Shown one piece after another: positions 7,668 through 16,281 of a stretch of DNA of 64,000 nucleotides. The position numbers and the translations under genes were made by a program. This stretch comes from Reichenbachiella ulvae. Its GTDB lineage: Bacteria; Bacteroidota; Bacteroidia; Cytophagales; Cyclobacteriaceae. Numbering within the stretch: position 1 is the first letter of the stretch; each line of letters starts with the position of its first letter. The DNA lies in the NCBI RefSeq assembly GCF_025833875.1, contig NZ_JAOYOD010000001.1:3906001-3970000 (forward strand), in the 5' to 3' direction. The notes under the pieces are model-generated. The model saw nothing but the letters and a program-made list of their open reading frames with translations, was not told the origin of the DNA and ran no database searches.

Positions 7668-9095
7668 TCACCAAAGTAAGGTCGCAATAGATCCGGCAGG
7701 AATCCTCACTGCAAACCGCCCACCATCAGAACTAACAGACATCTCCTTACTTTCTTGACTTTCATTGATCGCCAGCATCACTAGTCTACCTTCAGGCGTC
7801 TCAAAGCATACATTTGGAATTTCCTCGCTTTTCGTAGAGGCAATTCTTACTGATCCACCAGGGACATATTTCGAGGCATGTGCTACTGAGTAGTAGCCAG
7901 AGTTTCTCGTGACCTGATCACCATCTATCGTTATTCCTCCCAGACATCTGGTGCACCCTCCATCTGTATGGGGCTGTAGATCTGGAGCCGACGACAGGTT
8001 CCATTCTATCACATTCTTACTCCAATTGCGAGGCGCACCGATCATCAGCACTTTGAAGTGCCACATCAGATCTCCCGCAAAATTTCCAGGTGCACCAAAC
8101 CATTGTTCAGTGAAGTACAAGCCTTTGTCCGGATGGGCATTGTGCACCTCAGTCAAGGCATCAATTTTCCCGCCATACAAATGAAAAGCCGAACCTTCTA
8201 CATACTTTCTTACCTCTAGATCATCCAATATACTAATCGGATAATCCGGCCTATCCGCATTGTGATCATAGAGCAAAATTTTGGTGTTGATTCCAGCTGC
8301 TTCAAAAGCGGGTCCTAAACTTCTTTTGATGAAGTTGGCCTGCTCCTCTGGTAGCATCTTCATGCTCGGATTGTTGCCGGGATGAAGGGGTTCATTCTGG
8401 ATAGTCATCGCGTCTATGTCAATACCTTCTTCCTTCATAGCCTGGAAATACTTGACAAAATACCTGGCGTAAGTATCATAGTACTGCTCCAACAACTGAC
8501 CCCCCTTGCTTTCTCCGTTACTTTTCATCCAAACAGGCGGAGACCAGGGAGAAGCCATGATTTTGATGGCTGGATTGATGGTTTTGATTTCTTTCAATAA
8601 GGGAATCAGTACTTCCTTTTCTCGATCTATAGAGAAATTGTTTTGTTCCAAATCAATTTCCCCTGCTGGTAAATCGTTGTAAGAATAAACCTCAGCATCC
8701 AGATCCGAGGCGCCTATGCTGATCCGGATGTATGACAATCCGATATCCTTTGGTCCCGACCCAAAAAGCTCTTGCAGCAAAGCTTCTCTAGCTGAGCTGC
8801 TCATGGCATTCAAGTGGCTGGCACTGCCCCCAGTCAAAGCAAAACCAAAACCATCCATCACCTGAAACCTTTGTGCAGGATCAATCTCAAGTCTAACCCT
8901 GCTTTCTTTTTCTTCATCGAGAATCAGCTCATCGGCACGGGTCAACCTACTCTCCCCTTCACTTTCTGTGATATAAACCTCTACACCAGCTAGAAACGAA
9001 TCTTCAGTTTCCGTTGTGCTTTCTCCATTGTCATGCTTCGCACAAGAACCCAATATCAGGCCCATGAAAGCATATATCATTGTTTTTTTAATCAT
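7668..9095 (-). CDS. GH30-family glycoside hydrolase lipoprotein (first copy)
   Basis: A 475-residue lipoprotein with lipobox LGSC (Cys18) and a glycoside hydrolase family 30 (beta/alpha)8 barrel plus C-terminal beta domain. The acid/base is Glu235 in the QNEP motif after strand 4 and the predicted nucleophile is Glu330 in FTEQWFG. DGFGFALTGGSA (81-92) is the usual first strand region. GH30 enzymes cleave beta-glucosidic bonds; the family includes beta-1,6-glucanases and glucosylceramidases. It is the last gene of the SusC/SusD operon, two bases after its paralogue, so a beta-glucan substrate such as a beta-1,6-linked or branched glucan is likely. The N-terminal ~60 residues are a linker that would hold the enzyme off the membrane. 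Confidence 0.9.
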   Translation of the reverse strand: MIKKTMIYAFMGLILGSCAKHDNGESTTETEDSFLAGVEVYITESEGESRLTRADELILDEEKESRVRLEIDPAQRFQVMDGFGFALTGGSASHLNAMSSSAREALLQELFGSGPKDIGLSYIRISIGASDLDAEVYSYNDLPAGEIDLEQNNFSIDREKEVLIPLLKEIKTINPAIKIMASPWSPPVWMKSNGESKGGQLLEQYYDTYARYFVKYFQAMKEEGIDIDAMTIQNEPLHPGNNPSMKMLPEEQANFIKRSLGPAFEAAGINTKILLYDHNADRPDYPISILDDLEVRKYVEGSAFHLYGGKIDALTEVHNAHPDKGLYFTEQWFGAPGNFAGDLMWHFKVLMIGAPRNWSKNVIEWNLSSAPDLQPHTDGGCTRCLGGITIDGDQVTRNSGYYSVAHASKYVPGGSVRIASTKSEEIPNVCFETPEGRLVMLAINESQESKEMSVSSDGGRFAVRIPAGSIATLLW

Positions 9096-9097
9096 TG

Positions 9098-10549
9098 TTA
9101 CTCCTGATTTGGATCCCAGATGAAAGTCCCAACTGACCCTGCATCCAGTGATGCCGAAAATAAAATGTCTCCCTGCGTGACATTGAATGTTTGATAATTG
9201 TCAGTGTTGTTGAGTGCTAGCAGGACTATCTGATTATCTGGTGTGAGATAGCAAACATTAGGAATGCTATTAGAATAGTCCGAAGCGATTCGGAGCGATC
9301 CTGGCCTCACCCATTTGGAGGCATGTCCTATCACATAATAGCCCGCCTTTCGGATCACTTGACTCCCATCAATTTCTATTCCTCCGAGACAGGAACTACA
9401 GCCTCCATTGGTGTGAGGTTGTAAACTTGGGGAGGAAGATAGATTCCACTCGATTACATTCTTGCTCCAGTTTCTGGTCGCGCCAATCATCAACTCTCTG
9501 ATGTGCCATTTCAAATCCCCAGCGAAATTGCCCGGAGATCCAAACCACTGCTCGGTGAAGTATACATTCTTATCCGGGTGGGCATTGTGGACATTTGATA
9601 GTGCAGAGATATCACCCGCATACAAATGAAACCCTGATCCATCTACATACTTTCTGGTTTCCTCATCGTCCAAAATGGAAATGGGATAAGAAGCCATATC
9701 TGCATTGTGATCATACAAAATGATCTTTGTCTCAATATTGTTAGCTGAAAAAAGCGGACCTAAACTGTTTTTGATAAAAGCATTTTGCTCCTCCGCTGAC
9801 ATGCCCATACTTGGGTTGTTGCCTTCATGCAAAGGTTCATTTTGAACGGACAGCGTCTCGATAGTAATACCTTCTGCCTCCATTGCCTGGAGATACTTTA
9901 GCAAGTAGAGCGCATAAGAATCATAGTACTCTTCTTTTAATCTTCCTCCTACGCTTGATCCATTCGTTTTCATCCATGCAGGAGGCGACCAAGGGGTTGC
10001 CATGATTTTGATGTCTGGATTGATGGCCAATATCTTTTTCAAGATTGGAATTATAATCTCCTGATCGTGAGCGATCGAAAAATTCTCTTGCTGCTCGTCT
10101 GTTTGGCCAGCCGGCAAGTCATTATAAGAAAACACTTCAGCATCCAAATCTGATGCCCCAACGCTGATACGCAGATAAGAAATACCTATTGAGCCATCTC
10201 CCGATCCGAAGAGTTCCTGCAACAATTCATTTTGTTCGGTCTCTCCCATGTAATAAATATGACCCGCGCTACCGCCAGTCAGGGCAAAACCAAAGCCATC
10301 CATCTCCTGATAGGTAGTAGCTAAGTCAATTGACAAATCAATCGACGGATTCTGAGCGGGAGCTCCGATGTAGGAGTCATAGTATTGTAGTTTGGCGGAT
10401 TCATTCGCCTTGGTGATAAATGTCTCTACTTCTGGTAAGTCTACCACAGGAGGTTCCACTTTTGGGGGAGGAGCCACCGAGTCGTCTGACTCCTGACATG
10501 CCAGTAAAAAAGCCATCAACATCCATACGCCCAAAATAATTCTTTTCAT
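9098..10549 (-). CDS. GH30-family glycoside hydrolase lipoprotein (second copy)
   Basis: A 483-residue paralogue of the downstream gene with the same order of parts: lipobox LLAC (Cys18), proline-rich linker (about 25-40), GH30 barrel with acid/base Glu238 in QNEP and nucleophile Glu333 in FTEQWFG, and a C-terminal beta domain. Both copies carry a GGCxxCLGG motif near the end of the barrel. The two are clearly a tandem duplication that has since diverged, most at the N-terminus and in the C-terminal domain, which suggests different chain-length or linkage preference. It starts 62 bases downstream of the PKD lipoprotein, with a terminator-like hairpin between them. Confidence 0.9.
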   Translation of the reverse strand: MKRIILGVWMLMAFLLACQESDDSVAPPPKVEPPVVDLPEVETFITKANESAKLQYYDSYIGAPAQNPSIDLSIDLATTYQEMDGFGFALTGGSAGHIYYMGETEQNELLQELFGSGDGSIGISYLRISVGASDLDAEVFSYNDLPAGQTDEQQENFSIAHDQEIIIPILKKILAINPDIKIMATPWSPPAWMKTNGSSVGGRLKEEYYDSYALYLLKYLQAMEAEGITIETLSVQNEPLHEGNNPSMGMSAEEQNAFIKNSLGPLFSANNIETKIILYDHNADMASYPISILDDEETRKYVDGSGFHLYAGDISALSNVHNAHPDKNVYFTEQWFGSPGNFAGDLKWHIRELMIGATRNWSKNVIEWNLSSSPSLQPHTNGGCSSCLGGIEIDGSQVIRKAGYYVIGHASKWVRPGSLRIASDYSNSIPNVCYLTPDNQIVLLALNNTDNYQTFNVTQGDILFSASLDAGSVGTFIWDPNQE

Positions 10550-10569
10550 AGCACGCCGTTTGAAAAAAC

Positions 10570-10594
10570 AGGAGGTGAAAATCTTCCACCTCCT
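10570..10594 (-). terminator. Intra-operon terminator-like hairpin before the GH30 pair
   Basis: An 8-base-pair perfect stem, AGGAGGTG with CACCTCCT, loop of 9 bases. On the minus strand it is followed by GTTTTTT. It lies between the PKD lipoprotein gene (ends 10611) and the first GH30 start (10549), so it would attenuate read-through from susCD into the enzyme genes. Confidence 0.6.
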
Positions 10595-10610
10595 TTTGAT
10601 TTTACATTAG

Positions 10611-11540
10611 TTATAGTACTTCCTTAATTACAATGTCGTCCAGCACGATACCGTCACCAAAAGAGGCTACTGTACCCTCTGGAGCCCATCCGGATCCTAC
10701 TTTGAAAAGCAAGAACACACTACCACCTTCACTCAAATCATCAGCAGTGACTGTGAACTGTCCATTGGCATCCATGATTCCTTCATAGGCATTGGCAGTA
10801 CATCCAGCAGCCACTTCCATAATATCTCCAGAGAACTCACCTACTGTACAGTTTTCGCCATCACCATAGGCTTTCAATGCCACCTGTACACCCTGAATGT
10901 CATCCTCGACAACTGGCTCAGCAGAAAGTAAATACACCTCGAACCAAGTACCATTAGAACCGGTGGTGCTGCTCAGACTAGCTTCAAATTGATAAGTGCT
11001 ACCAGCAGTCAGACTTACTTCCTGATAGAGCATGTGGTTGCTGTATTCATAAACATCACCGTTATCATTAGTACCGCTTTTGAAGACAAAGGCACCATCC
11101 ACAAAATCATGGGCAGTCATGTTATCCGCTGCAGTCCACAGAGCTGTTGAAGTCCATGCAGAAGCATCGGACATATCTCCAGCAGTAACCAAATTCTCAC
11201 CAAATCCAGATACACTTACCTGTTGAGTTGCATCGTCAGAGCCACCCTCATTAGTAGCGGTCAAAGTAATGGTGTAAGTTCCGCTTTCAGTATAGGTATG
11301 TGATGCATCTGTAGTAGTCACTGGATCGCTACCATCTCCAAAATCCCAGCTGTAGGTATCCCCGTCGACCGAAGTATTGCTGACACTAACCATCATGGTG
11401 TTCTCCTCGCTCACCGTCACATCGAACCCGGCCAGTGGAGCTTCTATAGGATCATCGCTTTCTTCTCCACAAGCAGTGATCATGATGGGTGCTATCAGCA
11501 GTGCCATTAAATAATTCTGATTTCTAAATAGTCTTTTCAT
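10611..11540 (-). CDS. PKD-domain surface lipoprotein, probable glycan-binding protein
   Basis: A 309-residue lipoprotein (lipobox ITAC near residue 24). Residues about 35-112 form a PKD immunoglobulin-like domain with the signature YSWDFGDG. Residues about 115-309 look like a beta-sandwich carbohydrate-binding domain, rich in Thr/Ser/Trp, ending in DDIVIKEVL. In SusC/SusD operons a lipoprotein in this position usually acts as the extra surface glycan-binding protein (SusE/F-like role). It follows susD by 25 bases. No catalytic motif is visible. The binding role is inferred from position and domain type. Confidence 0.8.
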   Translation of the reverse strand: MKRLFRNQNYLMALLIAPIMITACGEESDDPIEAPLAGFDVTVSEENTMMVSVSNTSVDGDTYSWDFGDGSDPVTTTDASHTYTESGTYTITLTATNEGGSDDATQQVSVSGFGENLVTAGDMSDASAWTSTALWTAADNMTAHDFVDGAFVFKSGTNDNGDVYEYSNHMLYQEVSLTAGSTYQFEASLSSTTGSNGTWFEVYLLSAEPVVEDDIQGVQVALKAYGDGENCTVGEFSGDIMEVAAGCTANAYEGIMDANGQFTVTADDLSEGGSVFLLFKVGSGWAPEGTVASFGDGIVLDDIVIKEVL

Positions 11541-11565
11541 CGTTTATAAATTTTATGCTTAGTAA

Positions 11566-13041
11566 TTATTTCAGATTTGGATTTCTGTCCAGCTCCTCTT
11601 GTGGGATTGGAAGAAATATTTGACTTTCGTCCATACTATAATCGAATGGCTGACCCGTTCTCAGATCGATCTCAACCAGGTTGTTCATCACAGACACTAC
11701 CTGACCAAATCGAACAAGATCGTCCCACCTTTGTCCTTCCTGGGCCAACTCAAGCCTTCTTTCCTCCAGGATGGCCTGTCTCATCGTGGCCTGGCTCGCC
11801 AGATCAGCAGCAGACAAATCAGGTAAACTCACTCTAGATCTAATTCTGTTTACTTCAGTAGCCGCATCTCCCAGTCGGTTCAGGCCTACCAATGCTTCGG
11901 CCTTCAACAAGATCACATCTCCCAATCGCAGTAAGTGCAGACGGTCCGAACTTGCCCATCCACTGGCATTTTTCCATTTGTAAGCGAAAGGAATGGTGCT
12001 TCCCACTGCATTGCCCCAGAACTCATCTACCCAATCAACAGCCTCGAAAAGCACAGTAGCATCTCTTCGGATCACATCGCCCTCCGCTGTATAAGCATCG
12101 ATCAGATCATGAGAAGGAGTAGTAAATTTTCTCCAGCTATCTCCTGAAATAGAAGGAGGTAAATGCATCTGTGGTCCCCAGTTGCCCTCTGGACCTCCAG
12201 TGAATTGAACCTCTAAAATCGACTCTGCATTGTTATAATGATTGCCATCGAAGAGGTGGTTGTAGTCGATCAGCTGATAATTGGCCGAACTTTTCTCAAC
12301 TGCTACACAGTAATCCAGTGCCGCCTGGTAATTTGGATTGGGACGTTGCAAACTCGCTTTGGCCGCCAGGGCATTTGCAGCTCCTGCTGTCGCTCTTGCT
12401 TTGTTGACACTCGCATCCGAACCATAAGTGTCAGGCAGCAAATCAATTGCCATTTCCAGGTCTTCGATGATTTGATCGTAAACCTCCTCCTGACTCGACT
12501 TGGATGGTCGAATTTTATCAGGGTCAGTGGAAGAAGTAAAGGCAGTCATGATGGGCACCTCGCCCCAACTAGTCACCAGTGTGTAGTGGTGATAAGCTCG
12601 TAGGAAATAAGCCTCGCCCATGATTTGACTTCTTCTCTCTTCAGTCAATTTAGGATCGTCTACCAAAGGAGCTCGCTCCAATACCACATTGGCTTTGGCT
12701 ATGGCATTGTACAAATCGGACCAGTTGCCAAATAGGCGCGAGTTGGTAGGAGTAATAGTCAGCCAATCGACCTGAAAGATCTCTGGATTGTCTCCCCCAG
12801 CATAGTGGTTGTCAGATCTTACATCCTGAAATAAAATCTTATCCCACACATAGTATTCCGCCGATTGGAAGGATTCGTAACTCCCCGTCAATGCTGCCTC
12901 TAATTGGCTGGCATTGTCATAGCCTACTTCTGTTGTTTCTTGAGATATCGGTTCGAGATCGAGAAAATCGTCACAGGCCACCAGGCAAAACGCCAGCAAT
13001 GAACCCAGTACAATATTGATTTTTTTATTCATCGTTTTCAT
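11566..13041 (-). CDS. susD: SusD/RagB-family nutrient-binding outer-membrane lipoprotein
   Basis: A 491-residue lipoprotein that, with the SusC partner 12 bases upstream, binds glycan at the cell surface and closes the transporter lid. The lipobox is LVAC followed by DDFLDLEP, the typical start of mature SusD proteins. The C-terminal segment ILEERRLELAQEGQRWDDLVRFG is the conserved RagB/SusD helix pair (about 428-450), and PIPQEELDRNPNL closes the protein. Residues between form the TPR-like helical scaffold. Confidence 0.95.
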   Translation of the reverse strand: MKTMNKKINIVLGSLLAFCLVACDDFLDLEPISQETTEVGYDNASQLEAALTGSYESFQSAEYYVWDKILFQDVRSDNHYAGGDNPEIFQVDWLTITPTNSRLFGNWSDLYNAIAKANVVLERAPLVDDPKLTEERRSQIMGEAYFLRAYHHYTLVTSWGEVPIMTAFTSSTDPDKIRPSKSSQEEVYDQIIEDLEMAIDLLPDTYGSDASVNKARATAGAANALAAKASLQRPNPNYQAALDYCVAVEKSSANYQLIDYNHLFDGNHYNNAESILEVQFTGGPEGNWGPQMHLPPSISGDSWRKFTTPSHDLIDAYTAEGDVIRRDATVLFEAVDWVDEFWGNAVGSTIPFAYKWKNASGWASSDRLHLLRLGDVILLKAEALVGLNRLGDAATEVNRIRSRVSLPDLSAADLASQATMRQAILEERRLELAQEGQRWDDLVRFGQVVSVMNNLVEIDLRTGQPFDYSMDESQIFLPIPQEELDRNPNLK

Positions 13042-13053
13042 GCTTTTGAAATT

Positions 13054-16023
13054 TTAGAATGTGAGGCTAAGGCCGGCGATAAAGTTTCGGGTTTGGGGAT
13101 AGGTACCATAGTCGATTCCCTGGGCGGTATTGCTATAGCCAAAGGCATTAACTTCCGGATCAAATCCTTTGTATCCTGTGAAGGTGAAGAGGTTTTCTCC
13201 TGTCACATACACCTTCAGCCCTTTGATATTGGCCTTAGACAATAGCGTCTGCGGCAAATCATACCCCAGCGTGATGGTTTTGATTCTGAGATAAGAAGCA
13301 TCCTCGATAAAGCGAGTAGAAATCCTCGAATTGTCCGTATTCCCCCAGCTTGATCTTGGGATATCCGTTACATCACCAGGCTGCTGCCATCTGTCCAAAA
13401 CTGCCGTTGATTGATTCTTTGGATCGGTCATACCCTCGGTATCGATGCGAGTAGCATTCAACATGTCATTGCCATAGGATCCCTGCAAGAACACCAAAAG
13501 CGACAGCCCTTTGTAAGAAAGTGTATTGGTCATCCCATAGAAGAAATCGGGATTGGCATTTCCTATGATCTTTCTATCTTCAGCCCTAGGATCAAAAGTA
13601 CTTTCTCCATCTGCTCCGATGTAGTAAGCATCACCAGTTTGAGGGTCCACTCCACCATAGACATAGCCATACAAGGTTCCTAATGGCTCTCCTTCTCTTA
13701 CCAAACTCGCCTCACCACGACCGGCAATCGAGCCATCGTAGATCTCCTGTCCTACGATATCCACCACTTTGTTTCTATTAAATGAAAGATTGAAATCCGT
13801 ATTCCATTTCAGATCACTATCCAAATTGACTGTGCTGATCACAAACTCAAGTCCTTTATTTTCCAGCTCTCCTACATTTTGGATCGCATTGTCAAAGCCT
13901 GTGCTGCGTGGTAGCGGTGCGTTGAGCAAAAGATCCGTTGTAGTTTTTTGATAAGCATCTATGGTCACACCTACTCGGTTGTTCCACAGTCCCAGGTCCA
14001 AACCGAAATTGATTTGCTCAGATTCTTCCCACTTCAAGGTGTTGTTACTAATGGAAGCTGGGTAAGTTCCAGGCTGAGTGATCCCACCAATTGGATAGTT
14101 GGCTCCACCACCTACCAAACCAAGGTAAGAGTACTGATTCGCTCCACTGAGCTGATCATTACCCACAATACCCCAGCCAGCGCGCAATTTCAAATCACTC
14201 AATGCACTGATCCCCTGCAAGAAACTTTCTTCAGAAATTCTCCATCCTGCAGAAACTGAAGGGAAGTAACCCCAGCGGTTGTCCGGCCCAAAAACACTAG
14301 AACCATCCGCTCTGAAATTGGCTGTGATCAGGTATTTGTCCGCATATTCATAATGCACTCTGGAGATATAAGACTGATTGGCCTTTTCAGATTTTGATGC
14401 TGTAGCAGCAATGATTTCTGACCCAGCATTAGGCGTTTGAATCCCATCGCTTGAGAAATTCTGCGTTACCACTCGGTTGCTTTCCCATCGGAACTTTTGC
14501 TGAACGGCACCTACCAGTATTTCAAATTTACTTTCTCCTAATTGCTTGTTGAATTTCAGCGTATTATCCAGAATATAGTACTGGTTTTTATTGGTATTAT
14601 TCTCTGCTCGGCCATTCAAGGCACGACCATAGCTGGTCAAATAGGGATTCAAAAAGTAATCGTAGATATCATTGTTATGATCTAAACCGATGTTCGATCT
14701 GAAAGTGAAGTTTTTCAAGAATGAAACCTCAGCATAAGCATTTCCAATTAACCTTTGGTTTCTGTAGTTACGATCCGAGCCATCCGTACTGGCCAGTGGA
14801 TTCTCCCAGTTTTGGAAGGGGTTGCTTGTAAAAGTCCCGTCCTCGTTGTAGATGCCAATGATCGGAGGAGTCGAAAGTGCTCCGAGCAACACACCACCTG
14901 AATTGACGGCCTGGTTATCCGTAACGTCTACATCTGAATACATGGTATAGGCTACTCGGGTTCCAACCTTGATCCAATCATTTACTGTATGATCCAAGTT
15001 CACTTTGAAGTTGGTTCGATTCATTTCAGAAGTTCGAATCGCTCCTTTTTGGTCTGTCCAGCCTCCAGAAATGTAGTAATTGGTTTTCTCATCCATACCG
15101 GACACAGACAATTGATAGTTTTGCGAAGTGCCCTTTCTAAACACTTCGTCCTGCCAATCGGTCTCATCATCGTACTGTGCCCAATTGGTGTTTTGACCCA
15201 TCTCCTGCATTAGCTCGATGTAGTCTCTGCTTTTCAAAACTGGTATGGTATTCCAAACTTCAGAGAACCCCCCATAAGCAGTAAAGTTGATCTGTGCCTG
15301 TTTGGTCGAGCCTTTCTTGGTCGTTATCAACACAACTCCATTGGCGCCCTGAGCTCCATATATAGCAGCGGAAGACGCATCCTTCAAAATAGAAATGGAT
15401 TCTACATCGGCAGGATTGATCGAGCGTGTATCAGTCGTAGGAACTCCATCGACTACATAAAGTGGCTCGCTACCCGCATTGATTGAGTTCGTTCCTCTAA
15501 TTCTGATATTCAACCCTTGAGAGGGCTTTCCACTACTAGACATCACCTGTACGCCCGCGGCCTTTCCCTGGATCAACGAGCCAATCTGCGTATTGGGTCT
15601 TTGGCTCAAATCCTCATCGCCCACCACTGCAATCGAACCGGTCACATCCTTTTTCTCTTGCGTACCATATCCTACCACCACGATTTCTTCAAGACTTACT
15701 ATATCCTCCTGAAGACTGATTTCGAAAGTCGACTGACTACCTACCATTAGTGTTTGTGTGATGTATCCTAGCGAGCTGATGATGATTTGGCTCGATGGGG
15801 TAAAATCGTGTGAGATCGTAAAGTATCCATCGATGTCCGTGATGGCTCCTACCGTGGTGCCTTCTACCTGAACTGTCGCGCCAGGGAGTGGCTCCTGCAA
15901 CTCGTCTAATACCTTCCCACTAATCGTGCTCTGCTGAGCCAGGGTGATCGTGCTGGTCAATAATACCAACATCCATACAACACCCAATTTCCTGAAAACG
16001 TCAATGTGTTTCATGCTAATCAT
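13054..16023 (-). CDS. susC: SusC/RagA-family TonB-linked outer-membrane transporter
   Basis: A 989-residue TonB-dependent transporter for oligosaccharides. The signal peptide ends near AQQ (about residue 30). A carboxypeptidase-regulatory-like beta domain (about 32-108, GKVLDELQEPLPGA) follows, then the TonB box/plug start EEIVVVGYGTQEKKDVTGS (about 112-130), the plug (to about 230) with ADVESISILKDASSAAIYG, and a 22-strand barrel ending in the aromatic strand IAGLSLTF. No extra anti-sigma-binding STN domain is present, which fits control by the neighbouring DUF6377 regulator rather than an ECF sigma factor. The start is MISMKHIDVF or the Met at residue 4. First gene of the minus-strand operon. 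Confidence 0.95.
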   Translation of the reverse strand: MISMKHIDVFRKLGVVWMLVLLTSTITLAQQSTISGKVLDELQEPLPGATVQVEGTTVGAITDIDGYFTISHDFTPSSQIIISSLGYITQTLMVGSQSTFEISLQEDIVSLEEIVVVGYGTQEKKDVTGSIAVVGDEDLSQRPNTQIGSLIQGKAAGVQVMSSSGKPSQGLNIRIRGTNSINAGSEPLYVVDGVPTTDTRSINPADVESISILKDASSAAIYGAQGANGVVLITTKKGSTKQAQINFTAYGGFSEVWNTIPVLKSRDYIELMQEMGQNTNWAQYDDETDWQDEVFRKGTSQNYQLSVSGMDEKTNYYISGGWTDQKGAIRTSEMNRTNFKVNLDHTVNDWIKVGTRVAYTMYSDVDVTDNQAVNSGGVLLGALSTPPIIGIYNEDGTFTSNPFQNWENPLASTDGSDRNYRNQRLIGNAYAEVSFLKNFTFRSNIGLDHNNDIYDYFLNPYLTSYGRALNGRAENNTNKNQYYILDNTLKFNKQLGESKFEILVGAVQQKFRWESNRVVTQNFSSDGIQTPNAGSEIIAATASKSEKANQSYISRVHYEYADKYLITANFRADGSSVFGPDNRWGYFPSVSAGWRISEESFLQGISALSDLKLRAGWGIVGNDQLSGANQYSYLGLVGGGANYPIGGITQPGTYPASISNNTLKWEESEQINFGLDLGLWNNRVGVTIDAYQKTTTDLLLNAPLPRSTGFDNAIQNVGELENKGLEFVISTVNLDSDLKWNTDFNLSFNRNKVVDIVGQEIYDGSIAGRGEASLVREGEPLGTLYGYVYGGVDPQTGDAYYIGADGESTFDPRAEDRKIIGNANPDFFYGMTNTLSYKGLSLLVFLQGSYGNDMLNATRIDTEGMTDPKNQSTAVLDRWQQPGDVTDIPRSSWGNTDNSRISTRFIEDASYLRIKTITLGYDLPQTLLSKANIKGLKVYVTGENLFTFTGYKGFDPEVNAFGYSNTAQGIDYGTYPQTRNFIAGLSLTF

Positions 16024-16281
16024 TTAGTCTTTGTAAAAACTGATTCCTTTTCCCAAGTCGGGATTGTAAAACAAGAAATGATAGCAGGCAATTGCGAAAG
16101 TGGGTAGCAAAGAAGTGGATCAAAGTGGACGAGAAAAACACTCAACCCCTTGATTTACTGATCAATGCAAGTAACCTTAAAGTACAGAAAAGTGGATGTC
16201 TTTAAAGTTATAGTGGATAGAAATGGATCTAATTTTGGATTAATTCTCTGAAGAGAGATCAAAAACCAAACTTCTAATCAA

